In this document: positions 30,940-42,572 of the stretch, piece by piece
How the letters are laid out: each line of letters begins with the position of its first letter
Position numbering within the stretch: the first letter of the stretch is position 1
Assembly: GCA_964035575.1 (NCBI GenBank)
Contig: OZ037851.1
Span: 1,054,001-1,118,000 of the forward strand
Source of the DNA: Rhynchopus sp. YZ270_cl-10
Lineage: Eukaryota; Euglenozoa; Diplonemea; Diplonemida; Diplonemidae
Direction of reading: 5' to 3'
DNA: 64,000 nt
Notes under the pieces: generated by a model
Databases searched by the model: none
What the model saw: the letters and a program-made list of their open reading frames with translations, nothing else
Told to the model about the DNA's origin: nothing
Translations under genes and position numbers: made by a program

Positions 30940-31262
30940 CGCATCGTCCGATGCGGTGCAATTGCAGAAAGTGATGGGGTCATTTTGGAAAAATGGACGA
31001 ATTTTCGGTATTTAAGTTTTCACCATTTTTTATTCCTGTGCACTTTTCGAGACTGCCGATTCTCGTAAAGAAGGGTCATATTCAGTTCTTGATTGAGAAC
31101 AGTAGGTAGCGCTGCAGGCGCACGGTACCCAACTTTTGTCTTTTTTTTTCCCCCCCCTTTTCTCTGCTTTCTTTTGATTGCGCGAGCCAATTGCTCTCCA
31201 CGGTGGGGTCACATGTGTGTGCAAAAACACGCTATAGTACGTTTACTATGAAATGTGAGTTT
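30940..31262 (+). repeat. Local duplication, unit 2 (repeats G + F + L)
   Basis: GATGGGGTCATTTTGGAAAA, AACAGTAGGTAGCGCTGCAG, GCGCACGGTACCCAACTTTT, TTGCTCTCCACGGTGGGGTC, ending ACTATGAAATGTGAG. About as diverged from unit 1 as the dispersed copies are from each other in the first half, but closer in the second half. Confidence 0.85.
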
Positions 31263-31843
31263 CTCCGATTTAGTAAGGAAACCCCGGTTTGCAAAAAAAA
31301 AAAAAACGTACTGAGCAAAATCGCCAAAAATCTACGGTAGTCGGTAGCAAGTTAGCGCGACCCCTGACAGCATGATGCCCCTTTTTTGCGGGGGGGGCAA
31401 AAATAATTTACTCCGAAAACACGTTATTTTGATAGTTTGGAGACTCGTCACACCTCTGGCTTTTCTCTCGGTAACTTTTGACCTAAAGAACACTGGTAAA
31501 AATGCACGACAAAAACGGGACAAAAAAACGGGACAAAAATGACGCCGAGCAGAATTCCTTAGATGTCAGGAAGACTTAGGATCATGCCTGAATAAATAGC
31601 TCTTTTTTTTTGGGGGTTTGGGTTGAGGATACAGATGGCTTCGTCCATAAACCCCCCAGCCCAAAACCCGCGATTTAGCCATTTTTCAGTTTTTCGCCCA
31701 TTTCCGCCCCCAGGAAGGGCTCTGAAACCCCTCCGGCAGCTATATAACACATCCTGCATCACTCTGGAGGTGGTTTGAGAGGCAAAATTATTAGTTTACG
31801 GGTTTGCGGTTAACGGGTTTGAGGGTTTTCCGACGTTGAACCC

Positions 31844-31897
31844 CAGATATAAGCCACGAAATGGATGTAGGGAAAGCACGGTAATGGCTCCACTCGG
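31844..31897 (+). repeat. Module C (5' part)
   Basis: GATATAAGCCACGAAATGGA, then TGTAGGGAAAGCACGGTAAT and GGCTCCACTC. Confidence 0.7.
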
Positions 31898-31950
31898 GTG
31901 TTCAGGTTGAAGAACGGCATGGGTTGGGTTTTCATATCTGTCGTGCTATG

Positions 31951-32060
31951 TTCATCTGACTGATGGGAAGAGGGAGGACGGGAGATCAGATGTATGGTTT
32001 CGGGTCCATCCTGTGGTGTTCTGGTCGGCGCACCAGGGTATACTGTACACAAGAGGGGGG
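31951..32060 (+). repeat. Module C (long, divergent)
   Basis: TTCATCTGACTGATGGGAAG, GGGAGATCAGATGTATGGTT, TCGGGTCCATCCTGTGG, then CACCAGGGTATACTGTACAC. Confidence 0.7.
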
Positions 32061-32340
32061 GTTTTTTTTTACCCAAGCAACATTTGTTAGTTACTGGGAA
32101 GATGAATCAGAGCAGCCCTTACAGCGTGCCGAAGTGCTCCCGCCAGAGGGGTGAGTGAGAGTCACACTTGGTGTGGGGGGGTTTTTTTTTGGTTAATGTT
32201 GTCATTATTGAAAGAGCCTCACTTGTCTTTGGGTACATTTAATGCACCCTAGTATACCTTCTATTCAGTAGAATAGTTAGTTTTTGAAACAAAGAGCCTC
32301 AAGGGAGGGTATGGTATTAGACTCACGTCACATTTCTCCA

Positions 32341-32418
32341 GCGATCCCCGCTCATCTGACCGATGAGTGGAAGCGGGGAGGGTTGATCAGATGCAAACCA
32401 CAAAATGGATGTAGCAAC
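32341..32418 (+). repeat. Module C (5' part)
   Basis: GCGATCCCCGCTCATCTGAC, CGATGAGTGGAAGCGGGGAG, GATCAGATGCAAACCACAAA, then ATGGATGTAGC. The 5' end matches the full copy at 37212. Confidence 0.8.
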
Positions 32419-32536
32419 AACATTATGGGTCTACCCCACACCGCTTTGTATCATTATTTTTTGGGGTTCTTTTTTTAAAATTACGATGCTAAGAAAATCA
32501 TCTGGAAACCTTTCTTCATTCTGCGCGATAACGAAT

Positions 32537-32572
32537 ATGATTAAGCACGGCTTATATTCTATAAACTTTTCT
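32537..32572 (+). repeat. Module A (short copy)
   Basis: ATGATTAAGCACGGCTTATA, then TTCTATAAACTTTTC, preceded by GCGATAACGAAT. It lies 100 bases before the PDZ gene start. Confidence 0.7.
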
Positions 32573-32641
32573 CTCTTTTTTTTGACACCCTTTTTAGGAA
32601 CACACGCGCCCCCCCTTGAGGGGGGCGGCATATTCTCAATT

Positions 32642-35600
32642 ATGGGAAGCAAAGAGGCGATTGACAGCTTTCTGCAGGCGCGGGAGAGCCCCGCGACGTT
32701 GCAGAGCACGGAGTTCTTGGGGCGGCTGAAGTTCCGTTTGGCGCAGCAGTTGTACCTACTGGACGAGGATGGCGGGCGGCAGCTTGTTATGCTGGGGATT
32801 GTGGAGGGACAGGGCATGATCCTCATGTCTCCCGAGAAGACACTGCGCATTGCGGGTGTCGACTCCATCTCGACTTTGACGCTCATCGACAACAACGAAG
32901 CCGAAGCCTTCCCCGATGACACCCCCATCCTCCACGAAGGCGACCTGCTCAGCATCCACCTCCCACAAGACACAATCTTCCTCCAAGAAAAGCCCCCCTC
33001 CCAACGCGCCTCCAGCGACCGCCCGCTCGAAGCCATCTGCCGTTTCATCATCAAAGTCGCAACCCCCGAGACCCCTATCGCCGCCGAGCATGCGCTCCTC
33101 TTCCCGGAAAAGCCGGAGAATACGGGACACTCCATCAAAAGGTGCTTCGAATTGATACACCGCCTCTTCAGCCAAAAGGGCACCAACCTAGTCATGAAGT
33201 ACATCAAAATGATTGACATCTCCGGAAGCACTCTAGGCATCGTTTGCAAGAATATGCGCGGGAAGTTGATTGTGGTTGATGTGAAGGAGGGGTCTGCTGC
33301 TAATTTGGCGGGGGTGAAGAAGGATTCGATTCTGGTCACCGTGCAGGGTCGCGATGTACGCAGCCCTGAACAACTTCGTTCCTTAGTCGACGAACTGAAG
33401 GCAACACACGACATCATTGAGATGGGCGTACTGCCACCACAGAAAGAGGATAGGGAGAGTGTTTCCCCTCAGTCGATGCAGGCGACACCTGCCTTCCCTC
33501 CAGCACCGACCTACATTGTACAGACACCTCCGGAGCTGGGTATCTTCACGATGCCACAGTATGCTGTCTTAGCCTACACACCTCGCCCGACAGACACACC
33601 ACAGCACGCAGCGAACATCCTCCAGCTCCACCAGGGCCTCACAATCCACTGCAAAGGATCAGGTCTTCACGACAGCACACCCGACGCCATTCTACTCTCC
33701 TCCGCCCCTTCCCTTCCGGGGTCCATCAACTACCGCCCTCCCTGCGATGTAAGTGACGACCCCCCTTCACAAATCCCCGCACTCTCCGTCGACAGCCTTG
33801 TCCGCGCCATTGAGGGCATGGTGCAAAAAATTGTAAACGCCTCTCAAGAACGTCCTGATAACGTGCCAGACCAATTCCTCACCATCTTTCTTATCGGACG
33901 GCCCGAAGAAACGAACACCGGGTTTGAAACCTCAATTCAGCACAGCTCGATTTTATATGTTAAACAGTTGATGGCGCTTCTGGCGCCGCTTCCGAAAAAT
34001 GCTCACGTTACTGTGGTGTGCGATACTGATTCTTGTTTGTCTATTATGTATAATGAGAAGACGCCGGCTGTACAGCTTGCTTGCAAGGTTGCCTTTGTGG
34101 GAACGTCGTTGAGCAATACAGATGCGAAGAGGAGGAAGGGGCATTTGCCGTCAGGGACGTTGTCGAATGCTTACATGGCAGCGCATGGGAATGGGCTTTC
34201 GTCGCAGGTGTTGCATTTGTTGGGCGCAGCGATGCCGAAGGAGAGCCGCACCTTGGTGGCAACGAACTACGCCTTTGCAGAGGTCGATATCGACTCTCAG
34301 TTGCATTCGGGGACCGGGTGGTGGAAGTTTGAGACGGCAGCGTGGGATTGGCAGAGGGGAGACCTAGAGCAGTTCATGAATGAGTTCTACCGTACTGCTG
34401 CGCCGTCCAGGGCAGAGTCCGCGCTCATCGACAAGGCTGTAGAAGGCTACCAAGGCCGTGAAGCGCATCTCGCAAGGGACCTCTTCTCGATATACCTCCG
34501 TCCGCACGCCAGTGAGGCGGACATAGCCTTCGCCGTATCAGAGATGCAGCAGGTGCTCTCCCAGCCGAACACACGGGATAACCAAGCGAGGTTGAGGGGT
34601 GCGCTTAAGTTGGTGGTATGTTTTTTTGATGAAAGGGTGGGTGGGAAGAGAGGAGTGTGGTGTGAAGTGGCGTTGTGTTTTAGTATGCGGAGGTCAGATG
34701 ATATGTGATTCGATATTGCTGGAGAAATATCTTAATGTTGGGAATAAGTTGTGTCGTTATAAACAATTATTACTTATCTTTGACAATGGTCATTGCTGAA
34801 TGGATGAAGATGAGACACAATTTCAAAATGAAAAAATCAACCCCAAAACAGACGACACCTCAAGCGTGGCAAACTGTTATCGAGGACTACGAGAACCGCA
34901 GTGGTGGGGACTTGACTGAAGCCCTTGCGGCGATGTACCCGGGCGAGGTGCTGCTGCGGAACGTGGTGTGCCCGCTTGCTTGTCGGGGCATTTCCTACAG
35001 CCCCGAGGACTCCATGCACACACTGTCACGCAAGACGAGCATCATGACGAATGTCAGTGCGGCGCCAGCACCGCCACCTGGCTTCGTTGTCGACAAGGAC
35101 GAGTTTGAGCGGTTTCAGGAGTGGCGCAAGGGGGGTGGACAGAACCCGAACTTCCGGTCGCATATTGGTACCGTGTCGACAGTGTCCTCAAGCCCGTCGA
35201 GCAGCAGCAGTAGCAGTAGCAGCAGCAGCGGGACGACAAATCAGCCCAGCCTCGTGCCAAGCAATACTGGCGTCGTTGCCATCTCGCTCATCAACCAGTC
35301 CGGGCAGGACACAAACAAGTCGCCCCCAGGACCGCCTTCCTTCGGCAGGTCGCGTTCCCCAGCTCGCAGAAAGAACCCCTCCCACCCGCGGACACGTGTC
35401 GAACAGACACACCAGCCTGCACACAGCACCACCAGCGACGTCTCCCCAACAGGCAGGTCTGCCAAGACGAACTTTGTCGACGCTGCGCGGGAGTACGTGT
35501 CGAGCGCTGACAGATCCGAGAAGGAGCGGTCGGTATGCCCCTTTTTTGAATTCTCAAACCCTTTCCCTACATGTTACCGGCACTATACCGGTTGGCAACA

Positions 35601-36903
35601 TATTACGATGACCCCTAATTGCCGCTTCATCAACTCGACCTTTATTAAGCGTCACCGTAATAAAAATTCACCATAATCGTCTTGCTACTAATTACGGCCG
35701 CTTTGGGGCTGAAAATGCGGCCTTCCATAGTAAACCCGTAAACCATAGTGTTCACCGTAATAAACAATAGCCGTAATACGTGGCGTAATATTAACGCGGC
35801 GGGGTAGCTCCATTTCCCCCGAACTGTTGCATGCCACACTGTATTGGATCCCGCATTCCTCTCATTATTATCCTTTTCCTTCGATCAACTCCCAATCATC
35901 ATTGTATCCCCCTTCCCCCTTCCCCCCCTTTCAGATGCTCCAACTGCTTGCAGAGGATATCATATCTGCAGAGAACCTGTTGTCCTCTCAGCCAGAGTCT
36001 CCTGGCAATCGCCTTTCCCCTCCGGCACCTCCTCTTGACCAGAGGGCGGCACCATCACCCACACCTACGCCAGCACCACCTGCCCCACCCCAGCCACATC
36101 TCTATCGCCCGCAGGACGACGTTATGAGACAACAAAACGGTAACGCCCAGTTTGGACAGCCGGCACTGTCCCCTGGCACGACGTACCCGCCGCAGAGCCC
36201 TCCATTCCAAACACAGCGCCCGCACAACCCAATGAACGAACGCTACGCACCGGTCCAGACCGGACCACCACCAGCACAAATGGTTCCTGGAGACCAGGTT
36301 GTGGTGTTCACCAATCCACAGGCTGCGCCACAGCAGCACCCTGCATACGCGTCACCGCCGCAAGCTGTCGCACCATCCGCACAGACACAGTACGTCTACC
36401 TCTCAGGCCCGCCCCAGCAGACGCCCATCCAATTCTATTCCCCACAGCGATCCGTTCCGACCTTCCCAAGCCCTCCAAGAGAACAGCCCTTTACACCGAC
36501 GCTGCCGTATCCATTTGACACTACGCTGTCAGGGCAGTACACAGCGACTCCTCCGAGTTATGCTCTGTTGGGGGGAAGGGTGCAAAACGATGTGGGCCAC
36601 CCACCAACACATTTATATGACGCGTTGTCCCCAAAGAAGAGAAGGGATGGGAAGAAGAATGTGACAATACAGCGTACCCCTCCAACCCCAGCAGAAGGGG
36701 AGGACCCGAATGGATCCGTTGTCTCGATGGCGGATGACGCACTGAAGGAGAACGGGGGGCGTGGGGTGCGCCAGGGGAATTCATTGTTGATGGTCACGCC
36801 CGCAAGCATCCCACGGTCGCTCACGATGAATATGGACGTCTCTGATAAAAGAAACAATAGATTCCCTGGGGGTCCAGGCACCCTCTCAGGACCAGAGCTC
36901 TAA
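32642..36903 (+). CDS. PDZ-domain protein with a caspase/metacaspase-like domain, probably catalytically dead (three exons)
   Basis: Exons 32642-34615, 34852-35532 and 35935-36903 join in phase 0 (1,207 residues). Both donors are GTATG; acceptors are AACAG and TTTCAG. The frame is open upstream of 32642, but that part is repeat modules A and C, so the first ATG after the TTTTTAG tract is chosen. Residues 186-265 form a PDZ domain: IDISGSTLGIVCKNM, then VKEGSAANLAGVKKDSILVT. Residues about 385-540 follow the metacaspase p20 pattern: FLTIFLIGRPEETN where the catalytic His motif is expected, LLAPLPKNAHVTVVCDTDSC at the Cys motif, then VGTSLSNTDAKRR and GTLSNAY. The GHG motif is missing, so protease activity is doubtful. 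Exons 2-3 encode a Ser/Pro/Gln-rich disordered tail. It may act as a scaffold; the caspase call is by pattern only. Confidence 0.7.
34616..34851 (+). other. Intron 1 of the PDZ/caspase-like gene
   Basis: 236 nt, GTATGT...CCCAAAACAG, phase 0, LKLV/TTPQAW. Confidence 0.75.
35533..35934 (+). other. Intron 2 of the PDZ/caspase-like gene, with a palindromic insert
   Basis: 402 nt, GTATGC...CCCCCCTTTCAG, phase 0. Between about 35640 and 35800 CACCGTAATAAA words recur with inverted partners (TTACGGC/GCCGTAA), suggesting a small foldback element in the intron. Confidence 0.7.
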
Positions 36904-37069
36904 GGGGACGAAATAGAATGTGATTAGCGGGTAGTTCTTTTCAAACGCCAGAACAAAAAAGGTGGGTTGAAAATCAATGGGAAGAATGGTTTACCCGTGC
37001 TGTGTATTTGTGTGTACCTCCATTGTAGCCTCTCCTTCACTGCAAAACGGGCAGAGGGACCCCAACCAG

Positions 37070-37173
37070 TAATGGTGGCAGTATTGTGATGGGAGCCCAT
37101 TGGAATACGCAAAATACATCACAATACACTGCGCGTACTCCAATGGGCTCCCATCACAATACTGCCACCATTA
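37070..37173. repeat. Foldback with 41-bp near-perfect arms
   Basis: The left arm TAATGGTGGCAGTATTGTGA, then TGGGAGCCCATTGG; the right arm is its reverse complement with one mismatch. The spacer is about 20 bases. Confidence 0.95.
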
Positions 37174-37211
37174 CCAACCGGACCATACATCACGCAGATT
37201 TAAATTAACCT

Positions 37212-37340
37212 GCGATGATCCCCGTTTCATCTGACGGAGAGGAAGCGGGAGTAGGGCACATCAAGATGTAACCCTCGAAATGGATGTAGGACCGTGGTTG
37301 GAGTCCACCCGATGCACCGGTCAGCGCTTTGTATTTCAAG
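37212..37340 (+). repeat. Module C (full-length copy)
   Basis: GCGATGATCCCCGTTTCATC, TGACGGAGAGGAAGCGGGAG, ATGTAACCCTCGAAATGGAT, GTAGGACCGTGGTTGGAGTC, then CACCCGATGCACCGGTCAGC and GCTTTGTATTTCAAG. About 129 bp and the best guide to the whole module. Confidence 0.85.
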
Positions 37341-38094
37341 CCAATTTTTCTTTTTTTTTTTTTATTGTAAAAAATAATAGCCACAATAGGTGGTTGTCGA
37401 TCTTGGGTGGAAAAAAAAGTTACAAAAAAAGTGTCTTTGCCCTTTTTCGGGATTGAGGACAGAAAGATACAACAAAAAAAAGAAAAAAAGAAAAAAACGA
37501 AATTTCTAGAATTGTATTAGATGATGTGATGATGATGATGTGGTTGGGTATATGTGTCCCCCTTCCTTTCCCTCCTTCTCCTCCCCCAAAGAAAAAAATA
37601 TTTCATTGAAGTCTTCGCCGAACATTGAGTACGCAACCCTAGACCTACCTCGGTGGGTGCCTAGGTGTCTAAAACAAACAACATTTGCGGGTGGCTGTAC
37701 TCGTATGTTTCAATTGATGCGGGGAAAAAATTGTATCTGTCCAGAAAATTGGAAAAAAAAAAAAATGAACGAACAAAAAAGAAGAAGAAAAAAAAGCATT
37801 GCACACCTAGCCTACCTCTGGCTAGGCTATTTGTCAGTGCTACAAAAAAAAGTGTAGAACGTGTCGTGAAAAAAAAAGGGTTGTCCGAGCAATTTATTTC
37901 TTCTTTCTTTTCTTCTTTATGTATGACTGTGAGTACATCCCCCCCCTGGTACTGCAGGTTTCCCTCGTAAGAAACCCACTGCGCAACCCGAAAATCGGGA
38001 AAAAATCTTTGTTGTAATGCAAAGAAAAAAAACGTGTTTTTCTAGAGAGAGACGCTCAAAAAAAACCCCTCTTTTTGTTTTGTCTCACTCAGAC

Positions 38095-38150
38095 TGTTTG
38101 ATTATGGACTGCTATCTAGTGATAGTAGTCTATAATCAAACAATTTTTTT
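38095..38150. repeat. Hairpin element flanked by 13-bp direct repeats
   Basis: TGTTTGATTATGGACTGCTA pairs across TAGT with TAGTAGTCTATAATCAAACA. GTCTCACTCAGAC lies on both sides (38082-38094 and 38151-38163), as a target duplication would. A related hairpin is at 49674. Confidence 0.85.
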
Positions 38151-38710
38151 GTCTCACTCAGACCTCACTTGAATTTTTTTTTTAATCTGGCGCAGTTCTT
38201 TGCCTTCTCCTAATTTAAAGACTCCCCCCTCCCTTTAGCTGCCTACGTGAAGGCTTTGGTTCATCCCACCAAACTCTTTCTTCGATGCTCTGTTGGTTTA
38301 GTGTAGCTGCCAGACAGACAGACAGACTGTCTTCATTTATTAGATGCATACAGTGTACATGCATCTTGTATCTCTCCCTTCCTTTCAGGAAAAAGGAAAA
38401 ACGTAAAAAAAAAACGCTCCCTTTCTTCTGCAACAGACCCGTTGTTCCCTCCCCTCCCCAGGACGCTGCAAAAAACAGTTTATGACAGTGGTGCAGTGAG
38501 TGAGTGTCATCGAACAATGTGACTGTATACAAGCGAAGTTCCTACCAGTATAACTATAACTCTGCTTCGAAGCTCCGAAGTGATGTTGTTGTAAGTGAAA
38601 ATATCCTTTTCAAGTTTTTTCTCCCCCCTGATGTTCTGATGTTTTGAGCGAGAGGCACATTCATCTTTTCAAATTTCTCTGTTATTTTTTTTGTCAACTT
38701 GGTTGCAATG

Positions 38711-38750
38711 TGGACTAAGCATGAGAGGCTTAGGTTCATCTTTCAACCTT
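38711..38750 (+). repeat. Module A
   Basis: TGGACTAAGCATGAGAGGCT, then TAGGTTCATCTTTCAACC. Confidence 0.85.
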
Positions 38751-39215
38751 GCTTTCTTTTTTTTTATACCTGCAAGCGTAGCTTAAAGGAGAAATAGTCC
38801 CTCCGATACGCCAATCACCCCCTCCAACAGGGTAATTGAGCAATCAAAAAATCTTTTTTTTTTTCCTTTTACCTATCAGAGTTTCTATTTTTAAAAGTTA
38901 CCAAGATGCACTCTGTGGGACACATTAATCTTTCAAGTTTTTTTTTTCTCTTTCTTTTGAAAACTTGGTTGCATTAGTGTAGAGCCCGAGGACCTGCTAT
39001 AGTTCTTTTTCCTCCCTTCCCTTTCCCCTTTTTAAGCTGGACAAAACTCCATCTTTTGATTAAAAACATTATTTTAATCATTGCCCCCTTTCCCCCTTTT
39101 TTTTTTAAATGCACCTGAGATATGATCATCTTATTTTATTTGCATCGACATTAGTACAACTCTCTCATGCTTTCTTTTTTTGTCAACAGAAAGCACCAAT
39201 ACACCTTTTATTAGT

Positions 39216-39273
39216 CACAGTCCGTAAAGCCTCCCCTAAAAGGTAACGTTCTAGAGGGGGGTTACGGACCGTG
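39216..39273. repeat. 58-bp hairpin
   Basis: CACAGTCCGTAAAGCCTCCC pairs with AGGGGGGTTACGGACCGTG. Confidence 0.8.
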
Positions 39274-39576
39274 TCATTAGTACTTTTATTATTGTTATTA
39301 TTGTACCAACTCTGCATTACCCTGCTCGGGTGTCATGCCAGGCCCCCTTTATGTTCTCCCCCCTCCCCGCCCCTCCACCCTTCCCACATCCGCCATCATG
39401 TGTGTTATCTTCAAAACAAAAAAACTGCATATTGTTACCCCCCCCTGCGCAAACTTGCTAAACTATCGACCGTAAAAAAGGTCTAACTTCCAGAAAAATC
39501 CTGAAAAGGTAGAACATTAGTGATTTTTTTTTTTTTTGTACGCACGGTGCAGTCTGTCCTGGAAATGTCGGACCCT

Positions 39577-39700
39577 TTTGTCGGAGTCCGAGGGGGTCCG
39601 ACAGTCGGACCCCCTGAGTCCGACAGTCGGACTCAGGGGTCCGACTGTCGGACTCACAGTCGGACCCCTGAGTCCGACTGCCGGACCCTGGGGTCCGACA
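39577..39700. repeat. Palindromic GTCCGACAGTCGGAC repeats, left block
   Basis: Units such as GGGTCCGACAGTCGGACC and GAGTCCGACAGTCGGACTCA follow each other with small changes. The same units occur at 44233-44365. Confidence 0.9.
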
Positions 39701-39935
39701 GGCACACCCAGGTGCCCAGGTGCCCAGGTACCCAGGTGCCCAGGTACCCAGGTACCCAGGTACCCAGGTACCCAGGTACCCAGGTACCCAGGTACCCAGG
39801 TACCCAGGTACCCAGGTACCCAGGTACCCAGGTACCCAGGTACCCAGGTACCCAGGTACCCAGGTACCCAGGTACCCAGGTACCCAGGTACCCAGGTACC
39901 CAGGTACCCAGGTACCCAGGTCCAGGTCCAGGAAC
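39697..39935. repeat. Minisatellite, 8-bp unit AGGTACCC, about 29 copies
   Basis: Near-perfect array; the first few units are AGGTGCCC. It creates long chance frames (GTWVPGYL and QVPRYPGT repeats) on both strands. Confidence 0.97.
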
Positions 39936-41912
39936 AGGTACCCAGGAACAGGAAAAAAGTCGTGAAAGAGCAACCACAGCTCCACATGACAAACACAAAA
40001 GTGTCCAGTCACGTGGGGCATTCATGCACTGAGGAGATAATGATCCAACAATTTACAAGAAAGATTACTTAACCTACTGCTGGAAATTGCCAGGTCGTAG
40101 TAACACACAAAGTGTGCCTCCGTTCGGGAAGACCGGATATTCTAGAGACCAGAAAGGCCTCAAGAATATCTTCCGGTAGTCAAGGTAGAACCGAGTGAAC
40201 GGCCCAAGACCCCCGTGGAGAAGTTAAATGTTGTAATGCTATCAGGTAGAAACTGCGAACACTGTCTTACCCTCCTCAATGCATGGTGGTTGATGTCTTC
40301 CACAACAAATTTCCTGTACCCAGGTACCCAAATTCCCAGACCCACGCAGTGGCACATGACCGCCAAGTGTGAGTGACCCACACATGAGGGAATGCGACAC
40401 TACGCAAAATTTACCACCAGACCCTGTCTTCGTGCACCTGAAGTACAACGCCGCAGACAGGCCAAACATGCGTTGGACTCAGAGGAATGCCCGCTGTGCA
40501 GGTATCAAACATGAGAACCAACTCCCAGCAACAAGGGGCGCCTTTTGGCGGGCGTTGTTGAGGGTGTTTGGGGTGCAAAGTTTTCCACAATTTTGATGCG
40601 CGGGTACAGAAGTGTTGTCTTGTTCTTTCATCTCTAGGAATGTAAATGTCAATCGCGTTTAACTACCACGAGGGCTTGTTTAGTGAACCCACGAGGGGTC
40701 GAAGGGGGTTGGTTATCCCATATCTATCAAAGGTTGTGTCGACCAGGCGAATCCACTATGTTACGCTGTACGTTGTTAAATCCGAAGAAATAACGCTTTA
40801 GCAGCCGCAGGAAGTTTGTTAAAAAGAGTGCCTCACGCTACACAAACCACCACCCGCGATTGACTTAGATGTTATAACAAAGAGAATTCAGAACAAAACA
40901 ACACCCTGCCCCATACACACTAAATTGTCATGCTTCAAGAGCATGCCTGGGCCAAAATTACTGTGACAAAAAGGCAACAAGACCACCCACAAGGAGTGTG
41001 AAATGTGCACTGGTTTTCTGGGGGAACGCAATATTTTCTTGTGCCTCGTCCTCCGCAAGCAGAGGACAGACTTTCCGGAAGGTTTCCAAAGTCGAATTTC
41101 TTGCACTAGCTATGCTCCCTGGGTTAAATGGCAATAGCAGTGACTGACAAAGTGTACCCATCCCCCTTCCACCCCAGATCTTAGTCCGCAAACTCAGAAT
41201 GGATTGATGCGGGTGATACTCTTTGGATTTTGAGTTGCTGAATGTCGGAGACGCGGCGAGGCTTCTCATCACAATCGCAGATGCAGTTCAGATTTCACGA
41301 TCCTGTGATGAGTGTAAATGTGGAGTGTGATTAATGAATGAAATGTATGGTGTAGAAACGCAGTTATCGGGAAAGGTGAGGTTAATGTGGTAAAAAAAGG
41401 GGATAAAACTCGTGTAATTTTGTGAATTCCCACAAAGGTGGGTGATAATGTGCCCTTTGTCACTCAATTGTAACCGAGAATGTATGGGAGAATGAAATAT
41501 TATTTCCCAACCCAACAACAACGATAAAGCGTGAAGACAATAAATGAAATCAAAGCGGAATAAATTTGAGGTTTTGTGAGGCACTCAACGAGTGTGCCGG
41601 CTCTGTGGCGTCACGGAGCCACCAACACTCCCCAGTCATTTTTCCTGCGCTTCCAGGAAAACTCGCGTTTGCGACCAGGCCGAAACGAAAAAATTTAATT
41701 CACAGCAAACAGGTGTGAGGGAGAAGAAAAGAAAGTGAACAAAAACGAAAAAACAATGTTTTTCTGAAATGTGATGTTGTTGGGGTGGGGAGAATAAAAC
41801 AGTTCCAGAAAAGCTCCTGTGTCGGTTTTCTTTTGGTTAAAAAAATCACTCAGTAAAAAAAAGAACTTTTTCATCACTCCCCTCAAACACTGCCAAAACG
41901 AAGAAGGACAGG

Positions 41913-42220
41913 ATGTATGACACTTACGGATACCAAGTCTCAGCGGGTATGAGAAGCAAGGAGGTGTACAAGAAGAAATGGGACGAGTTCTTGCGGTTTT
42001 CAAACCTCGAGCGACTTGGTCCGCTTTGTATTGACACGGACCTCGACACCCCGACATGTACTGGCTTTTGAGAAAGGCAGTCGGTTCCTCGGTAGATTGC
42101 GTGCAAGTGAGGGAATATCCATCTGCTTGGAAGACGTCAAAACACCAAACATAGTATTTCGCGACATAAAGGGCAGATCAAATACTCACTGCCTTACATT
42201 CTCGGTTACAATTGAGTGAC
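41913..42220 (+). pseudogene. Tyrosine-recombinase-like N-terminal scrap (broken)
   Basis: Coding-like sequence includes VYKKKWDEFLRFSNLERLG, the pattern of the helical N-terminal DNA-binding domain of tyrosine recombinases (Y..KWD.FLRF). A related scrap lies on the minus strand at 42640-42790. No catalytic domain is visible. The element family (Crypton-like or another) is not determined. Confidence 0.4.
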
Positions 42221-42294
42221 ACAAAGGGCATATAATCTGCAAAATTACACGAGTTTTATTTCACTGAGTTAGATAATTATTATCTCATGAAATA

Positions 42295-42487
42295 AAGTGA
42301 ACATTATTTCACGAGGTGGTGGGTGACTCAAACTGGGGCTCAACTTCACGAAGCGAGTGGAGTTCAGCATTTTGATTTCATGAGTGAAGTGAGTGTAATC
42401 ATAAAAGTGATGTCACGAGCGATAGCGAGTGGGTATCACGTATTCCAGTTTGTGAATCACCCATCAGTTAAATAATGTTCACTTTAG
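42295..42487. repeat. 193-bp foldback, GTGAACATTATTTCAC type
   Basis: AAAGTGAACATTATTTCACG pairs with TTAAATAATGTTCACTTT, with further pairing GGTGACTCAAACTGG/CCAGTTTGTGAATCACC. Confidence 0.85.
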
Positions 42488-42572
42488 TTTTCGATACGTA
42501 ATTTTATACCACGCGTGAAAAACGTAAACAGGTGAAAAAGTGAGTGAAATAAGATTCGTTTTATTTCACGTT

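Larger units (their letters stand above)
24084..32641. other. 8.5-kb gene desert with GC-richer islands and repeats
   Basis: No complete gene. Islands at about 24420-25870 and 26610-27600 are G-rich on the + strand, lack long T runs and contain many short frames with no recognisable family; they may be decayed coding DNA. Coding-like scraps are at 26114-26289 (-), 28009-28221 (-), 28920-29126 (+) and 29927-30085 (+). A, C, D and E modules, repeat G, repeat L and a local duplication are listed separately. Confidence 0.6.

Noticed and set aside
32405-32641. A 79-codon N-terminal extension of the PDZ protein
   Set aside because: It consists of C and A repeat modules and a T tract ending TTTTTAG. 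The protein-like sequence starts at ATG 32642.
32431-33417. A 328-codon minus-strand frame
   Set aside because: Antisense shadow of the PDZ gene exon, which itself has recognisable domains.
35051-35611. Arg/Ser-rich frame overlapping exon 2 of the PDZ gene, and similar frames over the Nek and zinc-ribbon exons
   Set aside because: Shadows of GC-rich low-complexity coding exons in other frames; no independent support.
39458-40072. Long frames with GTWVPGYL/QVPRYPGT repeats on both strands
   Set aside because: Produced by the 8-bp AGGTACCC minisatellite and the GTCCGAC palindromes; no coding signal outside the array.
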